A DNA stretch of 64,000 nucleotides. Origin: Pseudonocardia asaccharolytica DSM 44247 = NBRC 16224 (GTDB lineage: Bacteria > Actinomycetota > Actinomycetes > Mycobacteriales > Pseudonocardiaceae). The notes below the pieces were generated by a model. It worked only from the letters and a program-made list of their open reading frames with translations. It was not told the origin of the DNA and did no database searches. A program made the translations under genes and the position numbers. The stretch lies in the NCBI RefSeq assembly GCF_000423625.1, contig NZ_AUII01000008.1, positions 109,849-173,848 of the forward strand. Direction: 5' to 3'. Below, piece after piece: positions 34,828 to 43,781 of this stretch. The number at the start of each line of letters is the position of its first letter. Position 1 is the first letter of the stretch.

Positions 34828-37199
34828 CGGCCCTGCTCAGCCGGACGGCCGGAGGGCCGGAGGTCGAGCCGCCCGAGCCCTCCCCGGCCGACCGCCGCGC
34901 CGGTGTCGTCCTCGCGGCTCTCGCGGTCGTCGCGTCCGTCGTCGTGGCCCTCGACGCGCAGATCCCGGTCCTGCGGGCGTTGGCCGGCCTGTATCTGATG
35001 ATCGCCCTGCCGACCTACCTCCTGCTCGTCACGAAGGACTGGTCACGGGCCAGCACACCCGAAGCGATCGTGTACTGCCTGGCGATCGTGCTGCTCGGCG
35101 TCATCGTCGTCGGTCTCGCGATCAACGAGGCGCTGCCGCTGCTCGGCCTCGCCCGCCCGCTGGACCGGATACCCGTGCTCCTCGCGACGGACGTCACCCT
35201 GGTGGGGCTCGGCTGGTGGCGCCGGAAGCGGTGGGGGGAGGAACGCCGGCTGCGCCTGCGGGCGCTCTCGCTCGTGCGGGGATCGGCGGCGCTCGACCGC
35301 CGGATGGTGATCGCCGGGCTGGTCCTGGTGCTCGGCGTGGTCGCCGGCGCGATACGGCTCAACAACGGCGCCTCCGGGACCGTGACGCTCGGAGCGCTCT
35401 GTCTGGCCGGCCTGCTCGTTCTCGCGCTCATCGGGTGGCGCCGGCGACTCCGGCCGACCACGGTCGTCGTGACCGTCTATCTGCTGTCGGTCGCGTTGCT
35501 GTTGATGACCTCGCTGCGCGGCTGGCAGATCAGCGGCCACGACAGCCAGCTGGAGTACTACCTGTTCCAGCTGACCCATGCCAACGGCGTCTGGCGTCTC
35601 GAATCGTTCCAAGCCGCGTACAACGCCTGCCTGAGCATCACGATCCTGCCGACGATGTTTGCCGAGGTGACCGGAATCCCGGGCATCTACGTCTTCAAGG
35701 TTCTGCTTCAGCTGGCCTTCGCGGTTTGTCCGGTCATCGTCTATCTCATTGCCCGGCGGTTCGGTTCCGTCCTGGTCGGCGTGCTGTCCGCCGTGTACTT
35801 CGTCAGCTTCCCGACGTTCTTCACCGATATGCCGTTCCTGGCCCGGCAGGAGGTCGCCTTCCTCTTCCTCGGCGCAATACTCCTGGTCGCCACGAACCGT
35901 CGATGGGCGGTCCAGCGCCGCCAGCTCTGGGTGACGTTCTTCTCCGTCGGGCTCGTGCTGTCGCACTATTCGACGACCTATGTGTTCATCGGGCTGCTCG
36001 TGGTCGCATTGCTCACGCGGGGGTTCGGGGCGGCCGCTGCGCGGCTCGTCGCGACGTTCCGCCGGACCTCGACGGTGAGGGAGCGCAGGCCGTCCGCGGT
36101 GCTCGGCCTGGCCAACATCGTGGTACTGGTCGCACTGGCCGCGGTCTGGACCGGCCCGATCACGCACAGCGGCGGGCAGGTGGGGGAGACGGGCTCGCGG
36201 CTGACGGCCGCGCTGTTCGGCACGGCCGACGGTGCGCAGTCCTCGGACGTCGCCTACAGCCTCTTCGCGGCGGACCAACCGAGCGGCGAGCAGCGGCTGC
36301 GCGACTACACCACCCAGACCATCGAGGAAACCGCGCCGCGTCGGGCCGGGGAGTACTACCCGTTGTCGACGATCGACCGGTATCCCGCCGGCTACGTGGA
36401 GACCCCGGAACTGCTGCCGCTCACCGCGGTGGGCCAGGCTCTCGACGACGCCGGAGTCGACGTGCGGTTCCTCAACTCGGCCATGCGGCAGGGCGCCGCG
36501 AAGCTGCTTCAGGTGTTCGTCTTCGTCGGTTTCGTGTTCGTGCTTCTGCGGCGGGCCCGCGGGCTGCGGGTCAGCCGGGAGTTTCTGCACCTCGCGATCG
36601 CCGCCTCCGTGGTCGTGGTGTCGCAGGTCATGCTGCCTTCATTATCGGTCGACTACGGCGTCCTCCGCGCCTTCCAGCAGTCGCTGTTCGTCCTCGCACC
36701 ATTCCTCGCCGTGGGTAGCGTGCACATTTTCGGATGGTTGGGACGGCGGTGGTCGGTGGTCGCCGCGACGACGGTGGCCGGCGTGTTCTTCTTCTCCCTC
36801 ACCGGCATCATTCCGCAGGTCCTCGGCGGCTATCCAGCGCAGCTGCACCTCAACAACGCGGGGCAGTACTACGACCTCTACTATTCGCATCCCGAGGAAC
36901 AGGCCGCGGCGAACTGGCTCGAAGCCCAAACACTCGCGGTGGGTGACGGAACCATCCAGACGGTGATCGCCAACCGATTCCTGTACGGTCCCGCACCGAC
37001 GATCGACGCCATTCGCGCCATCTATCCCACCGTGGTCCAGCGCGACGCCTATGTGCTGCTCGGCACCGCCGCGGTCGTCAAGGGCCAAGGGACCGTCTTC
37101 CACGGCGGCGACCTGCTCAGCTACACGTATCCGACGGCGTTCCTCGATCGGACCAAGAACCTCGTCTACAGCAGCGGCCGAGCGGTGATCTACCGATGA
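34824..37199 (+). CDS. Large polytopic membrane protein (DUF2206/GT39-like; possible polymerase or lipid-linked sugar transferase)
   Basis: This 791-residue protein has about 14-16 hydrophobic segments and a large C-terminal outside domain (about 690-791, QYYDLYYSHPEEQAAANWLE, LGTAAVVKGQGTVFHGG). Conserved-looking outside residues in the central loop include GWQISGHDSQLEYYLF and LSHYSTTYVF, reminiscent of GT-C type transferases that use polyprenyl-linked donors and of DUF2206 membrane proteins. In this locus it could polymerise the glycan (Wzy role), since no other polymerase is apparent, or add a side sugar. It overlaps both neighbours by 4 bp. Confidence 0.65.
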   Translation: MTALLSRTAGGPEVEPPEPSPADRRAGVVLAALAVVASVVVALDAQIPVLRALAGLYLMIALPTYLLLVTKDWSRASTPEAIVYCLAIVLLGVIVVGLAINEALPLLGLARPLDRIPVLLATDVTLVGLGWWRRKRWGEERRLRLRALSLVRGSAALDRRMVIAGLVLVLGVVAGAIRLNNGASGTVTLGALCLAGLLVLALIGWRRRLRPTTVVVTVYLLSVALLLMTSLRGWQISGHDSQLEYYLFQLTHANGVWRLESFQAAYNACLSITILPTMFAEVTGIPGIYVFKVLLQLAFAVCPVIVYLIARRFGSVLVGVLSAVYFVSFPTFFTDMPFLARQEVAFLFLGAILLVATNRRWAVQRRQLWVTFFSVGLVLSHYSTTYVFIGLLVVALLTRGFGAAAARLVATFRRTSTVRERRPSAVLGLANIVVLVALAAVWTGPITHSGGQVGETGSRLTAALFGTADGAQSSDVAYSLFAADQPSGEQRLRDYTTQTIEETAPRRAGEYYPLSTIDRYPAGYVETPELLPLTAVGQALDDAGVDVRFLNSAMRQGAAKLLQVFVFVGFVFVLLRRARGLRVSREFLHLAIAASVVVVSQVMLPSLSVDYGVLRAFQQSLFVLAPFLAVGSVHIFGWLGRRWSVVAATTVAGVFFFSLTGIIPQVLGGYPAQLHLNNAGQYYDLYYSHPEEQAAANWLEAQTLAVGDGTIQTVIANRFLYGPAPTIDAIRAIYPTVVQRDAYVLLGTAAVVKGQGTVFHGGDLLSYTYPTAFLDRTKNLVYSSGRAVIYR

Positions 37200-37483
37200 G
37201 GCGGTACCCGACCGAGGAACCGCTGCCCGGCGGACGTCGCCGGGCAGGTTACCTCCGCGCGCTCCTCGAGACCGCGGCCCTCTACGGCCTGCTCGCCTGG
37301 ATCTACGTCGCCGCCTTCGCGGCGACGGACCCCGGCGACCTCGACCACTGGGTGACGCGGTGGCTGCCGCTGCGGATCGACACGGCCGGCACGATCGCCT
37401 TCGCGGTGTCGGTGGCGAGCTTCCTGCTGCTGAACCTGTACCCGTCCGATACGGGGGAACGTCGCGGATGGGGTGGCCGATGA
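37196..37483 (+). CDS. Small two-helix membrane protein, paralogue A
   Basis: This 95-residue protein has a basic N-terminus and two predicted membrane helices (about 22-42, LLETAALYGLLAWIYVAAFA; about 62-80, TIAFAVSVASFLLLNLYP) joined by an acidic loop. It shares the pattern L-x-T-x-x-x-Y-G-L-L-x-W-x-Y-x-A-A with the small protein at 38651, and both follow a large gene by overlap. No known family comes to mind. It may be an accessory subunit of the flippase or polymerase. Confidence 0.7.
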   Translation: MRRYPTEEPLPGGRRRAGYLRALLETAALYGLLAWIYVAAFAATDPGDLDHWVTRWLPLRIDTAGTIAFAVSVASFLLLNLYPSDTGERRGWGGR

Positions 37484-38664
37484 GCGCCGGATCCGGGACC
37501 GCCGCCACCCGCCGGGTGCTGCTGGTGAGCCACTACTTCCCCCCGCATGTCGGCGGGGTCGAACGGGTCGTCCAGGGCGAGGCCGTGCAGCTGGCCGGGC
37601 ACGGCCACGAGGTCACGGTGCTGACCACCGCGGCCGGATCCCGGCCCGGGGTCGAGCGGGTCGCGGACGGATACTCGGTGGTCCGGCTACGGAGCTGGAA
37701 CGGGATCGAGCGGCGGAGCGGGATTCCGTTCCCGCTGGTCGCTCCCTGGACCGTGCTCGCCGTCGCGCGGCTCGTCCGCGGCGTGGACGTCGTGCACTGC
37801 CACGACGTCCTCTACCTGACCACCTGGTTCGCCGCGATCGCGGCGCGGCTGCTCGGAAAGCCGCTCGTGCTCACCCAGCACGTGCAGCGCATCGCCCATC
37901 CGCGGCGGATCGTCGGACTCGTCCAGCAGCTGGTTCACCGCACGATCGGCGGGTTCGTGATCCGGTCGGCCGCCCGCATCGCGGTGATCAACGGTCGGGC
38001 GTTCGACTTCCTGCGCGCCATGGACATCCCCGCCGAGACAGTCGTGCTGTTGCCCAACGGCACCGACACCGGCCGGTTCCACCCGGCGGCCGGGGACAAG
38101 CGGCCGCTGCGGCGCAGGCTCGGGCTGCCCGAAGACGATGTGCTCGCCCTGTTCGTCGGGCGGTTCGTGCCCAAGAAGGGATACGACAAGCTCCTGCAGG
38201 CGGCCGGTGACGGCTATCTGCTCGTGCTGGCCGGAGGGCCACCGCCGGCTGCCGCCGGTGAGGTCACCGGCGCCGTCTTCGTCGGATCGAAGACGCCGGA
38301 CGAGCTGGCGGATCTGTACCGGGCCTGCGATCTGTTCATCCTCCCTTCGGAGTGCGAGGGATTCCCCCTCAGCGTGCAGGAGGCCATGGCCTGCGGGCTT
38401 CCGGTGATCACCTCGGACGACCCCGGCTACGATGTCTACGGCCTGGACCGGGAGTGGGTCGAGCTCATCCGGCCGACCGTGCCCGAGATCCGGGCGGCGC
38501 TGCGCAGGCTGGCGGACGACGAGGTGCGGCGGGCGCGGATGTCGCGCTACTCCGCCGGTCTCGCAGTCAGCAACTTCTCCTGGTCGGCGCACCGGCGACG
38601 GCTGGAGACGGTGTATGCCGAGGCGCTGCGGACCCACCGAGGAAACGTTCGTGAAGCCGCCTGA
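37480..38664 (+). CDS. Glycosyltransferase family 4 (GT-B)
   Basis: This 394-residue GT-B enzyme has the acceptor lobe VLLVSHYFPPHVGGVERVVQ at 13-32, HCHDVLYLTTWFAAIAARLL, the linker LLPNGTDTGRFHPAAGD, and the donor lobe with LFVGRFVPKKGYDKLLQAAG and ILPSECEGFPLSVQEAMACG. Sequence differs enough from the neighbouring GT4s to imply another donor or acceptor. Its last 14 bp overlap the next small gene. Confidence 0.88.
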   Translation: MSAGSGTAATRRVLLVSHYFPPHVGGVERVVQGEAVQLAGHGHEVTVLTTAAGSRPGVERVADGYSVVRLRSWNGIERRSGIPFPLVAPWTVLAVARLVRGVDVVHCHDVLYLTTWFAAIAARLLGKPLVLTQHVQRIAHPRRIVGLVQQLVHRTIGGFVIRSAARIAVINGRAFDFLRAMDIPAETVVLLPNGTDTGRFHPAAGDKRPLRRRLGLPEDDVLALFVGRFVPKKGYDKLLQAAGDGYLLVLAGGPPPAAAGEVTGAVFVGSKTPDELADLYRACDLFILPSECEGFPLSVQEAMACGLPVITSDDPGYDVYGLDREWVELIRPTVPEIRAALRRLADDEVRRARMSRYSAGLAVSNFSWSAHRRRLETVYAEALRTHRGNVREAA

Positions 38665-38926
38665 GCCTCGTCCGGGCAACCGTCCGCCGTCGTTTCGGTT
38701 CCGGCTCCTGCGCGCCGTCCTGCGGACGGTCCTCGTCTACGGGCTGCTGGTGTGGGGCTATCTCGCGGCCAACTCGCGGACCCATCCGGAGACCCTGCAG
38801 CAACCGCTCACCCACTTCCTGTCATGGCCTATCGAGGAGGACGCCGCGATCGGATGTTTCATCGCCTCCGCGGCCGCCTTCTTCGTGCTTCGGACGCCTG
38901 CCGTCAGGGACCGGGGGAGGCATTGA
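38651..38926 (+). CDS. Small two-helix membrane protein, paralogue B
   Basis: This 91-residue relative of the 37196 product has LRAVLRTVLVYGLLVWGYLA (first helix, about 22-42), a polar loop EETLQ/PIEEDA-type, and a second helix GCFIASAAAFFVLR (about 68-82). The GTG start lies within the GT4 gene end and its stop overlaps the flippase start. The duplication on both sides of one GT4 suggests a specific structural role in the glycan export complex. Confidence 0.65.
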   Translation: MKPPEPRPGNRPPSFRFRLLRAVLRTVLVYGLLVWGYLAANSRTHPETLQQPLTHFLSWPIEEDAAIGCFIASAAAFFVLRTPAVRDRGRH

Positions 38927-40323
38927 TGGCACGGATGTCCGCCGTTGGCGAGGCCCGTTCCGGCGTGCGCGCGGCCATGACCCGGGCCCAGGACGATCCG
39001 CTGGTCCGCAACTCGTTCTTCCTCATGGCGACCACGGCCACGACCGCGGCGGTGGGCTTCCTGTTCTGGCTGATCGTGGCCCGGCTGTACCCGGTCACCG
39101 CGGTGGGCAAGGCGACGTCGCTGCTGTCGGTGCTGTCCCTGCTGTCCTACATCAGCCTGATCGGGATGGGCGCCAGCCTCATCCGGCACCTCCCGACGAC
39201 GACCCGGCGGGCCGAGCATGTCAGCACGTCGCTGCTCGCGGTGGGGGGATCGGCGCTGCTCATCGCGTTGGTCTTCGTGGTCGTCGTGCCGTTCACCTCG
39301 CCGGAGCTCGCGTTCGTCGGCGACTCCGCGATCCATATCGCGATCTTCGCCGCGCTCGCCACGTGTGCCGCGCTCAACCTGCTGACCAACTCCGTCTTCG
39401 TCGCGATGCGCGCGGCGCGCTACAACCTCCTGATCAACGGCGGGCTGATGGGCATCGCCAAGATCGCTCTGCCGTTCGTGTTCGTCTTCGCGGGCGCGAT
39501 GGGCATCTTCGCCGCGAGCGGGGTCGCCTCTCTCCTCGCCGCGGTGGCGAGCGTGCTCGCGATCCGCCGCCGGTTGAAGATCCGGGTGCGCTGGGCCTTC
39601 TCGGCGGGTCTGGCACGCCGGACCTTCCGCTTCTCCATGGGCTACTACGTCACCGCGTGTCTGAACCTGGCGCCGTCGCTGATCATCCCGATCCTCGTGC
39701 TGAACCAGCTCGGCCCCGAGATCGCCGCGGGCTATTTCATGGCGTTCCAGATCGCGACCGTGATCAACTCGGTGTCGTTCGCCGTCGGAGAGGCCCTGTT
39801 CGCCGAGGGCGCGCACCGCCAGGAGGGACTCGGGGCGCTCGCGCGACGCTCGCTGGCGATCATGGGAGCGGTCACCGGTCCCGCGGTCGTCATCGTCGTG
39901 GTGCTCGCCGTTCCGGCGCTCGCCCTGTTCGGGCCCTCCTACGTGTCGACCGCGCGCGGCGCGCTGATCGTGCTCGCGGTGTCCGCCTTCGCGGTGGCCT
40001 TCCACAGCTGGACCAGCTTCCTGATCAAGATCACCGATCAGTTCGCCGCGATGATCGTGACGGAGGCGGTCTTCGCCGTGGCGACGACGGTCCTGGTGGT
40101 GCTCGCCGCGTCACACGGCGCGGTATGGATCGCCGCCGCCTGGGGCGCGGGGAACGTGCTGTCCGGCGTCGTCGCCGGTGTCGCGCTGCTGGCCGCGCGC
40201 CGTCGGCGGGCGGTGCGCCCGGGCGGTCAGCTCACCCGCGGGGCGGACGCGGGAGGGCCCGGTCGGAACGGCCGAGGTGTTCGAGCCGGGCAGCACGCCC
40301 TGGCGCAGGAGGAGTCCGGATGA
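38926..40323 (+). CDS. Wzx-like polysaccharide flippase (MOP superfamily)
   Basis: This 465-residue protein has about 12-14 transmembrane helices. The MOP/PST-type layout starts NSFFLMATTATTAAVGFLFW and includes RLYPVTAVGKATSL, the phenylalanine/glycine-rich helices GYYVTACLNLAPSLIIPILV and a basic C-terminal tail. It would translocate polyprenyl-diphosphate-linked glycan units across the membrane. The ATG at 38926 follows GGGGGAGG and shares a base with the preceding stop; an ATG at 38935 is an alternative. Confidence 0.85.
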   Translation: MARMSAVGEARSGVRAAMTRAQDDPLVRNSFFLMATTATTAAVGFLFWLIVARLYPVTAVGKATSLLSVLSLLSYISLIGMGASLIRHLPTTTRRAEHVSTSLLAVGGSALLIALVFVVVVPFTSPELAFVGDSAIHIAIFAALATCAALNLLTNSVFVAMRAARYNLLINGGLMGIAKIALPFVFVFAGAMGIFAASGVASLLAAVASVLAIRRRLKIRVRWAFSAGLARRTFRFSMGYYVTACLNLAPSLIIPILVLNQLGPEIAAGYFMAFQIATVINSVSFAVGEALFAEGAHRQEGLGALARRSLAIMGAVTGPAVVIVVVLAVPALALFGPSYVSTARGALIVLAVSAFAVAFHSWTSFLIKITDQFAAMIVTEAVFAVATTVLVVLAASHGAVWIAAAWGAGNVLSGVVAGVALLAARRRRAVRPGGQLTRGADAGGPGRNGRGVRAGQHALAQEESG

Positions 40324-41534
40324 GGATCTGCCACGTCATCAACATCGGTTTCGAGGCCGGCGGCGCGGAGAAGGTGGTCCGGCTGGTGGCCGAGGGACTG
40401 CGCGCCCGGGGCCATCGGGTGAACATCATCGCCACCGAGCACCGGCTGGACGGCCATGAGGCCTTCGCGGACATCATCGTGCCGGAGGTCCGCGGCAACC
40501 CCGTGGCCCGGGTGTCCGGGTTCTTCTGGCACCACGAGGCCTATCGCCGGGTCAAGGCGGCCGTGCGGCAGATCCGTCCGGACGTGGTGCATCTCCACAC
40601 GATCGGGCTGTTCAGCCCCTCGGTGCTCAGCGCGACCGCGGGCGTCCCACGGGTGTTGACGGTGCACGGCCCCGAGGACTGGACGCTCGAGCTGCTGTCG
40701 TGGAACCTGCGCAGCCGCAGCACCGGCTCCGGCAGGTTGAGCGCGATGGACCGGGCACGCTATGCCTACCTGCGGTTCCTCCAGCGGCCGGCCTACCTGC
40801 CTCGGTTGCGCAGACTGGATCGCGTGCTCGTGCCCAGCGCGTACTTCGCCGAGTCCATCCGGCGCGACGTCGGCGGCGTCCCGACGCATGTGGTGCCGAA
40901 CGGAATCGAGCTGCCCGCGAGCTCGCCGGTGCCCGACTCGGGACGGGTCCTCTACGTCGGGCGGCTCGAGTCGGTGAAGGGCCCCGCTGTGCTCGTCGAG
41001 GCCTTTGCGCGCGTGCTCCGAGCCCGGCCCGGCGCCCGGCTGACCCTGATCGGCCGTGGCCCGCAGCAGCAGGCGCTCGAGGGCCTGGTGGCCCGGCTCG
41101 GGCTCGCGGACAACGTGCGCGTCGCCGGATATGTGCCGGACGACGAACTGCTGGCGGCCTACCACGCGTCGATGGCGGTCGTGATCCCTTCGGTGGGTCC
41201 CGAGAACTTCCCGACCGTCGCGCTCGAGGCGCTCGGCGTGGGCAGGCCCCTGATCGCGACGAGGGTGGGCGGACTGCCCGAACTGATCGGCCACAGCGAC
41301 AACGGTTTCCTCGTCCCGCCCGGCGATGCCACCGCGCTCGCCGAGGCCATGGGGCGGGTGCTCGCCGACCCGGACCTGGCGTCGGGGATGGGGCGGCGCT
41401 CGGTCGAGCTCGCGCGAGACTACTCGACGGAGCTGTTTCTCGATCGCCTCGAGGCCCACTACCGCGAGGTGGTCTCCGCGCATTCCCCGGTCGATCGGAT
41501 CGCCGCCGCCGTCGGCCCGGCCGCCGGGCCATGA
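40320..41534 (+). CDS. Glycosyltransferase family 4 (GT-B)
   Basis: This 404-residue GT-B enzyme opens MRICHVINIGFEAGGAEKVV. The acceptor lobe includes DVVHLHTIGLFSPSVLSATA. The donor lobe has VLYVGRLESVKGPAVLVEAF, PSVGPENFPTVALEALGVGR and LVPPGDATALAEAMGRVL. A serine/arginine-rich insertion (SRSTGSGRLSAMDRAR) near residue 145 is unusual. It is coupled to the flippase gene and to the next GT4 by 4-bp overlaps. Confidence 0.88.
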   Translation: MRICHVINIGFEAGGAEKVVRLVAEGLRARGHRVNIIATEHRLDGHEAFADIIVPEVRGNPVARVSGFFWHHEAYRRVKAAVRQIRPDVVHLHTIGLFSPSVLSATAGVPRVLTVHGPEDWTLELLSWNLRSRSTGSGRLSAMDRARYAYLRFLQRPAYLPRLRRLDRVLVPSAYFAESIRRDVGGVPTHVVPNGIELPASSPVPDSGRVLYVGRLESVKGPAVLVEAFARVLRARPGARLTLIGRGPQQQALEGLVARLGLADNVRVAGYVPDDELLAAYHASMAVVIPSVGPENFPTVALEALGVGRPLIATRVGGLPELIGHSDNGFLVPPGDATALAEAMGRVLADPDLASGMGRRSVELARDYSTELFLDRLEAHYREVVSAHSPVDRIAAAVGPAAGP

Positions 41535-42703
41535 CGCGCCCGACGGTCGCCGTCGTCGCGCCGTTCTACCCCCCGCATATCGGCGGGGCCGAGCGGTACG
41601 CCGAGCGGATCGCGCACGAACTCAGGGACAGCCCCGATCTGGAGCCGGTCGTCATCACCGCGGCGCCGGGCCGGCGGACGGAGGTGGAGACCCGCGATGG
41701 CGTCGTGGTCGTGCGCCTCGCGCGATGGTTCACGGTGTCCAACACGCCGGTGAACCCGCTGTGGTGGTGGAACATCCGCCGAATCCTGCGGCGGTACCGG
41801 GTAGCGGTGATCAACACCCACGCGCCGGTGGCGTTCCTCGCCGACGTCGCGACCCTCGTCGCCGGTCGTCGCCCCGTGGTGCAGACCTATCACGCGGGCT
41901 CCATGGTGAAGCACACGGGCCATCTCGATCGGCTGATCTCGGGCTACGAGAAGCACCTGCTGCCGAGGGTGTTTCGCCGGGCCGACGTCCTCGTCGCCGT
42001 GTCCCCGACCTCCCTGGCGCACGCCGTGCCCGGATCGCTCGTCATCCCTCCGGGCGTGGACACCACCGTGTTCACCCCGGCGCACCATCCGTGGGGCGAC
42101 ACGCTGCTCTACGTCGGGCGGATCGACCGCAGCTCGGCCTGGAAGGGCGTCGACGTGCTGATCAGGGCCTTCGCCGTCGTCGTCCGGCAGCACCCGCGGG
42201 CGCTGCTGCGGATCGTCGGGGTGGGGGACGCCCTCGACGATCATCGAAAGCTCGCGGAGTCGCTCGGGGTCGCCGATCACGTCGAGTTCGCGGGCCTGCT
42301 CGCGGTCGAGGATCTGGTCGACGCCTACCAGCGCGCGCGAACGGTGATCCTGCCCTCCCGCACCGAGTCCGAATCGTTCGGTATGGCGCTCGTCGAAGCC
42401 ATGGCGTGCGCGCGCCCCGTCATCGGGTCCAGGGTCGGGGGCATTCCGACCGTGATCGACGAGGGCCGCACGGGCCTGCTGGTCCCGCCCGGCGATGCCG
42501 GATCGCTCGCCGAGGCATGTCTTCGACTGCTCACCGACGACGAGATGTGCGCGCGGCTCGGGATGGCCGGGCGGCACCACGTGGAGCATGCGTACGCGTG
42601 GCCGGGCCTCGTCGATCGCTACCTCGACACGTTCCGGGGACTGCTGCCCGGCGCGGCGGCCGCTACCTCGCGGCGAGTCCGAGCTGGGTCACGGCCGACC
42701 TGA
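41531..42703 (+). CDS. Glycosyltransferase family 4 (GT-B), last gene of the operon
   Basis: This 390-residue GT-B enzyme has VVAPFYPPHIGGAERYAERI, VVQTYHAGSMVKHTGHLDRL, the linker IPPGVDTTVFTPAHHP and a donor lobe with LLYVGRIDRSSAWKGVDVLI and PSRTESESFGMALVEAMACA. The final 41 bp overlap the convergent glycoside hydrolase gene, an unusually deep tail-to-tail overlap. There is no obvious terminator. Confidence 0.88.
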   Translation: MTRPTVAVVAPFYPPHIGGAERYAERIAHELRDSPDLEPVVITAAPGRRTEVETRDGVVVVRLARWFTVSNTPVNPLWWWNIRRILRRYRVAVINTHAPVAFLADVATLVAGRRPVVQTYHAGSMVKHTGHLDRLISGYEKHLLPRVFRRADVLVAVSPTSLAHAVPGSLVIPPGVDTTVFTPAHHPWGDTLLYVGRIDRSSAWKGVDVLIRAFAVVVRQHPRALLRIVGVGDALDDHRKLAESLGVADHVEFAGLLAVEDLVDAYQRARTVILPSRTESESFGMALVEAMACARPVIGSRVGGIPTVIDEGRTGLLVPPGDAGSLAEACLRLLTDDEMCARLGMAGRHHVEHAYAWPGLVDRYLDTFRGLLPGAAAATSRRVRAGSRPT

Positions 42704-43778
42704 AGGCGTTGAAAGCCGGCTTCTTCGTGCCGTCACTGCGGCGGAGGCCGTAGAAGTTCAGGTTCGTCTCGGTGTCGTCGCCGAGGTCGCGGTCCGAATA
42801 CCAGATCAGCGCGCCGATCGCGGGATCCGCCGCGACCGTGCGCAGGACGTCGCGCGCGATCTCGGCCTGCCGCTGCACGGTGACATGCGTGGTCTGATCG
42901 GACGTTCCGCTGGCGGTGCCGTCCGAGGCCTGACCCGGGCCGTCGGTCGGTGCCCCGTACTCCGTCAGCCAGACCGGGAGATCCGAGCTTCCGTGCCGCG
43001 CGGCCACATCCCGCAGGCTGTTGCGGTCGGCGTCGATCCGGCTCCACGGGCTCGGGCCTGCCCTCGACTCGCTCGCCAGGTAGGGGTAGGTGTACGGGTG
43101 GTAGGCGATCGCGCTGATGGCCTCGTTGCCCCCGAGTTCGCACACGCGCGACAGGAACTCCTGCGGCGCCATGCCTCCGCCCGGCCGGGTGTCGACCGAG
43201 GCGAGCCCGCCCAGCAGGATCAGCGCCGAGGGATCGACCTGCCGGATCGCTGCGCTCGCGGACCGCAGCAGTACGGTGTACCCGTCGGGATCGACCTCGG
43301 GGGCCCAGAACCCCGGCGTGTTCGGCTCGTTCCAGATCTCCCAGGCGAGGACGCCCTGCGGCGCGTACCGAGCCGCGGCCGATCTCGCGAAGTCCGCGAA
43401 CCGGTCCGGATCCGCGGGGGCACACATGCTGCTGTCACATCCGGGTGGGCGAGCCCACTGCGGCGTGTAGGCGAGGACGAGCAGGAGCTTCAGGTCACGG
43501 TTGCGGGCCTCGTCCACGACCCGGTCGAAACGGGTCCAGTCGTAGTCGTCGGCCGATCGGGGCTGGATGTCGTACCAGGCGAGATCGGTGCGAACGACCC
43601 CCGCGCCGAGCGAAACCGCGTCGTCGAGGGCATCGGCCAGTTCGTCGTCGTCCATCCCGATCAGGGTGTTTCCGTAGGCGACTCCGATCTGCAACGGTCG
43701 GGTCGATGGGATGTGCACCGGGTGGGCAGCGCAGGACAGGAGGCCGAGGAGCACCAGGAGCGTCAGCACCAGCTTCAC
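42663..43778 (-). CDS. Secreted lipoprotein glycoside hydrolase (GH-A clan, GH39/GH5-like)
   Basis: This 371-residue protein has a lipoprotein signal (LTLLVLLGLLSC, lipobox Cys16). A TIM-barrel follows with the general acid/base Glu151 in WEIWNEPN and the nucleophile Glu273 in WLTEYGAPT, both at clan GH-A positions. It could trim or release the polysaccharide made by the locus, as retained hydrolases in exopolysaccharide clusters do. The start is a GTG. It is the terminal gene of a four-gene minus-strand group (ATP-grasp, ATP-grasp, deacetylase, hydrolase) and ends inside the last glycosyltransferase gene. Confidence 0.85.
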   Translation of the reverse strand: MKLVLTLLVLLGLLSCAAHPVHIPSTRPLQIGVAYGNTLIGMDDDELADALDDAVSLGAGVVRTDLAWYDIQPRSADDYDWTRFDRVVDEARNRDLKLLLVLAYTPQWARPPGCDSSMCAPADPDRFADFARSAAARYAPQGVLAWEIWNEPNTPGFWAPEVDPDGYTVLLRSASAAIRQVDPSALILLGGLASVDTRPGGGMAPQEFLSRVCELGGNEAISAIAYHPYTYPYLASESRAGPSPWSRIDADRNSLRDVAARHGSSDLPVWLTEYGAPTDGPGQASDGTASGTSDQTTHVTVQRQAEIARDVLRTVAADPAIGALIWYSDRDLGDDTETNLNFYGLRRSDGTKKPAFNAFRSAVTQLGLAAR

Positions 43779-43781
43779 GGC

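Noticed and set aside
35043..36590. 515-codon minus-strand open frame inside the large membrane protein gene
   Set aside because: Composition is charged and low in hydrophobics, with a Glu/Gln/Arg pattern typical of antisense to membrane genes. There is no start signal.
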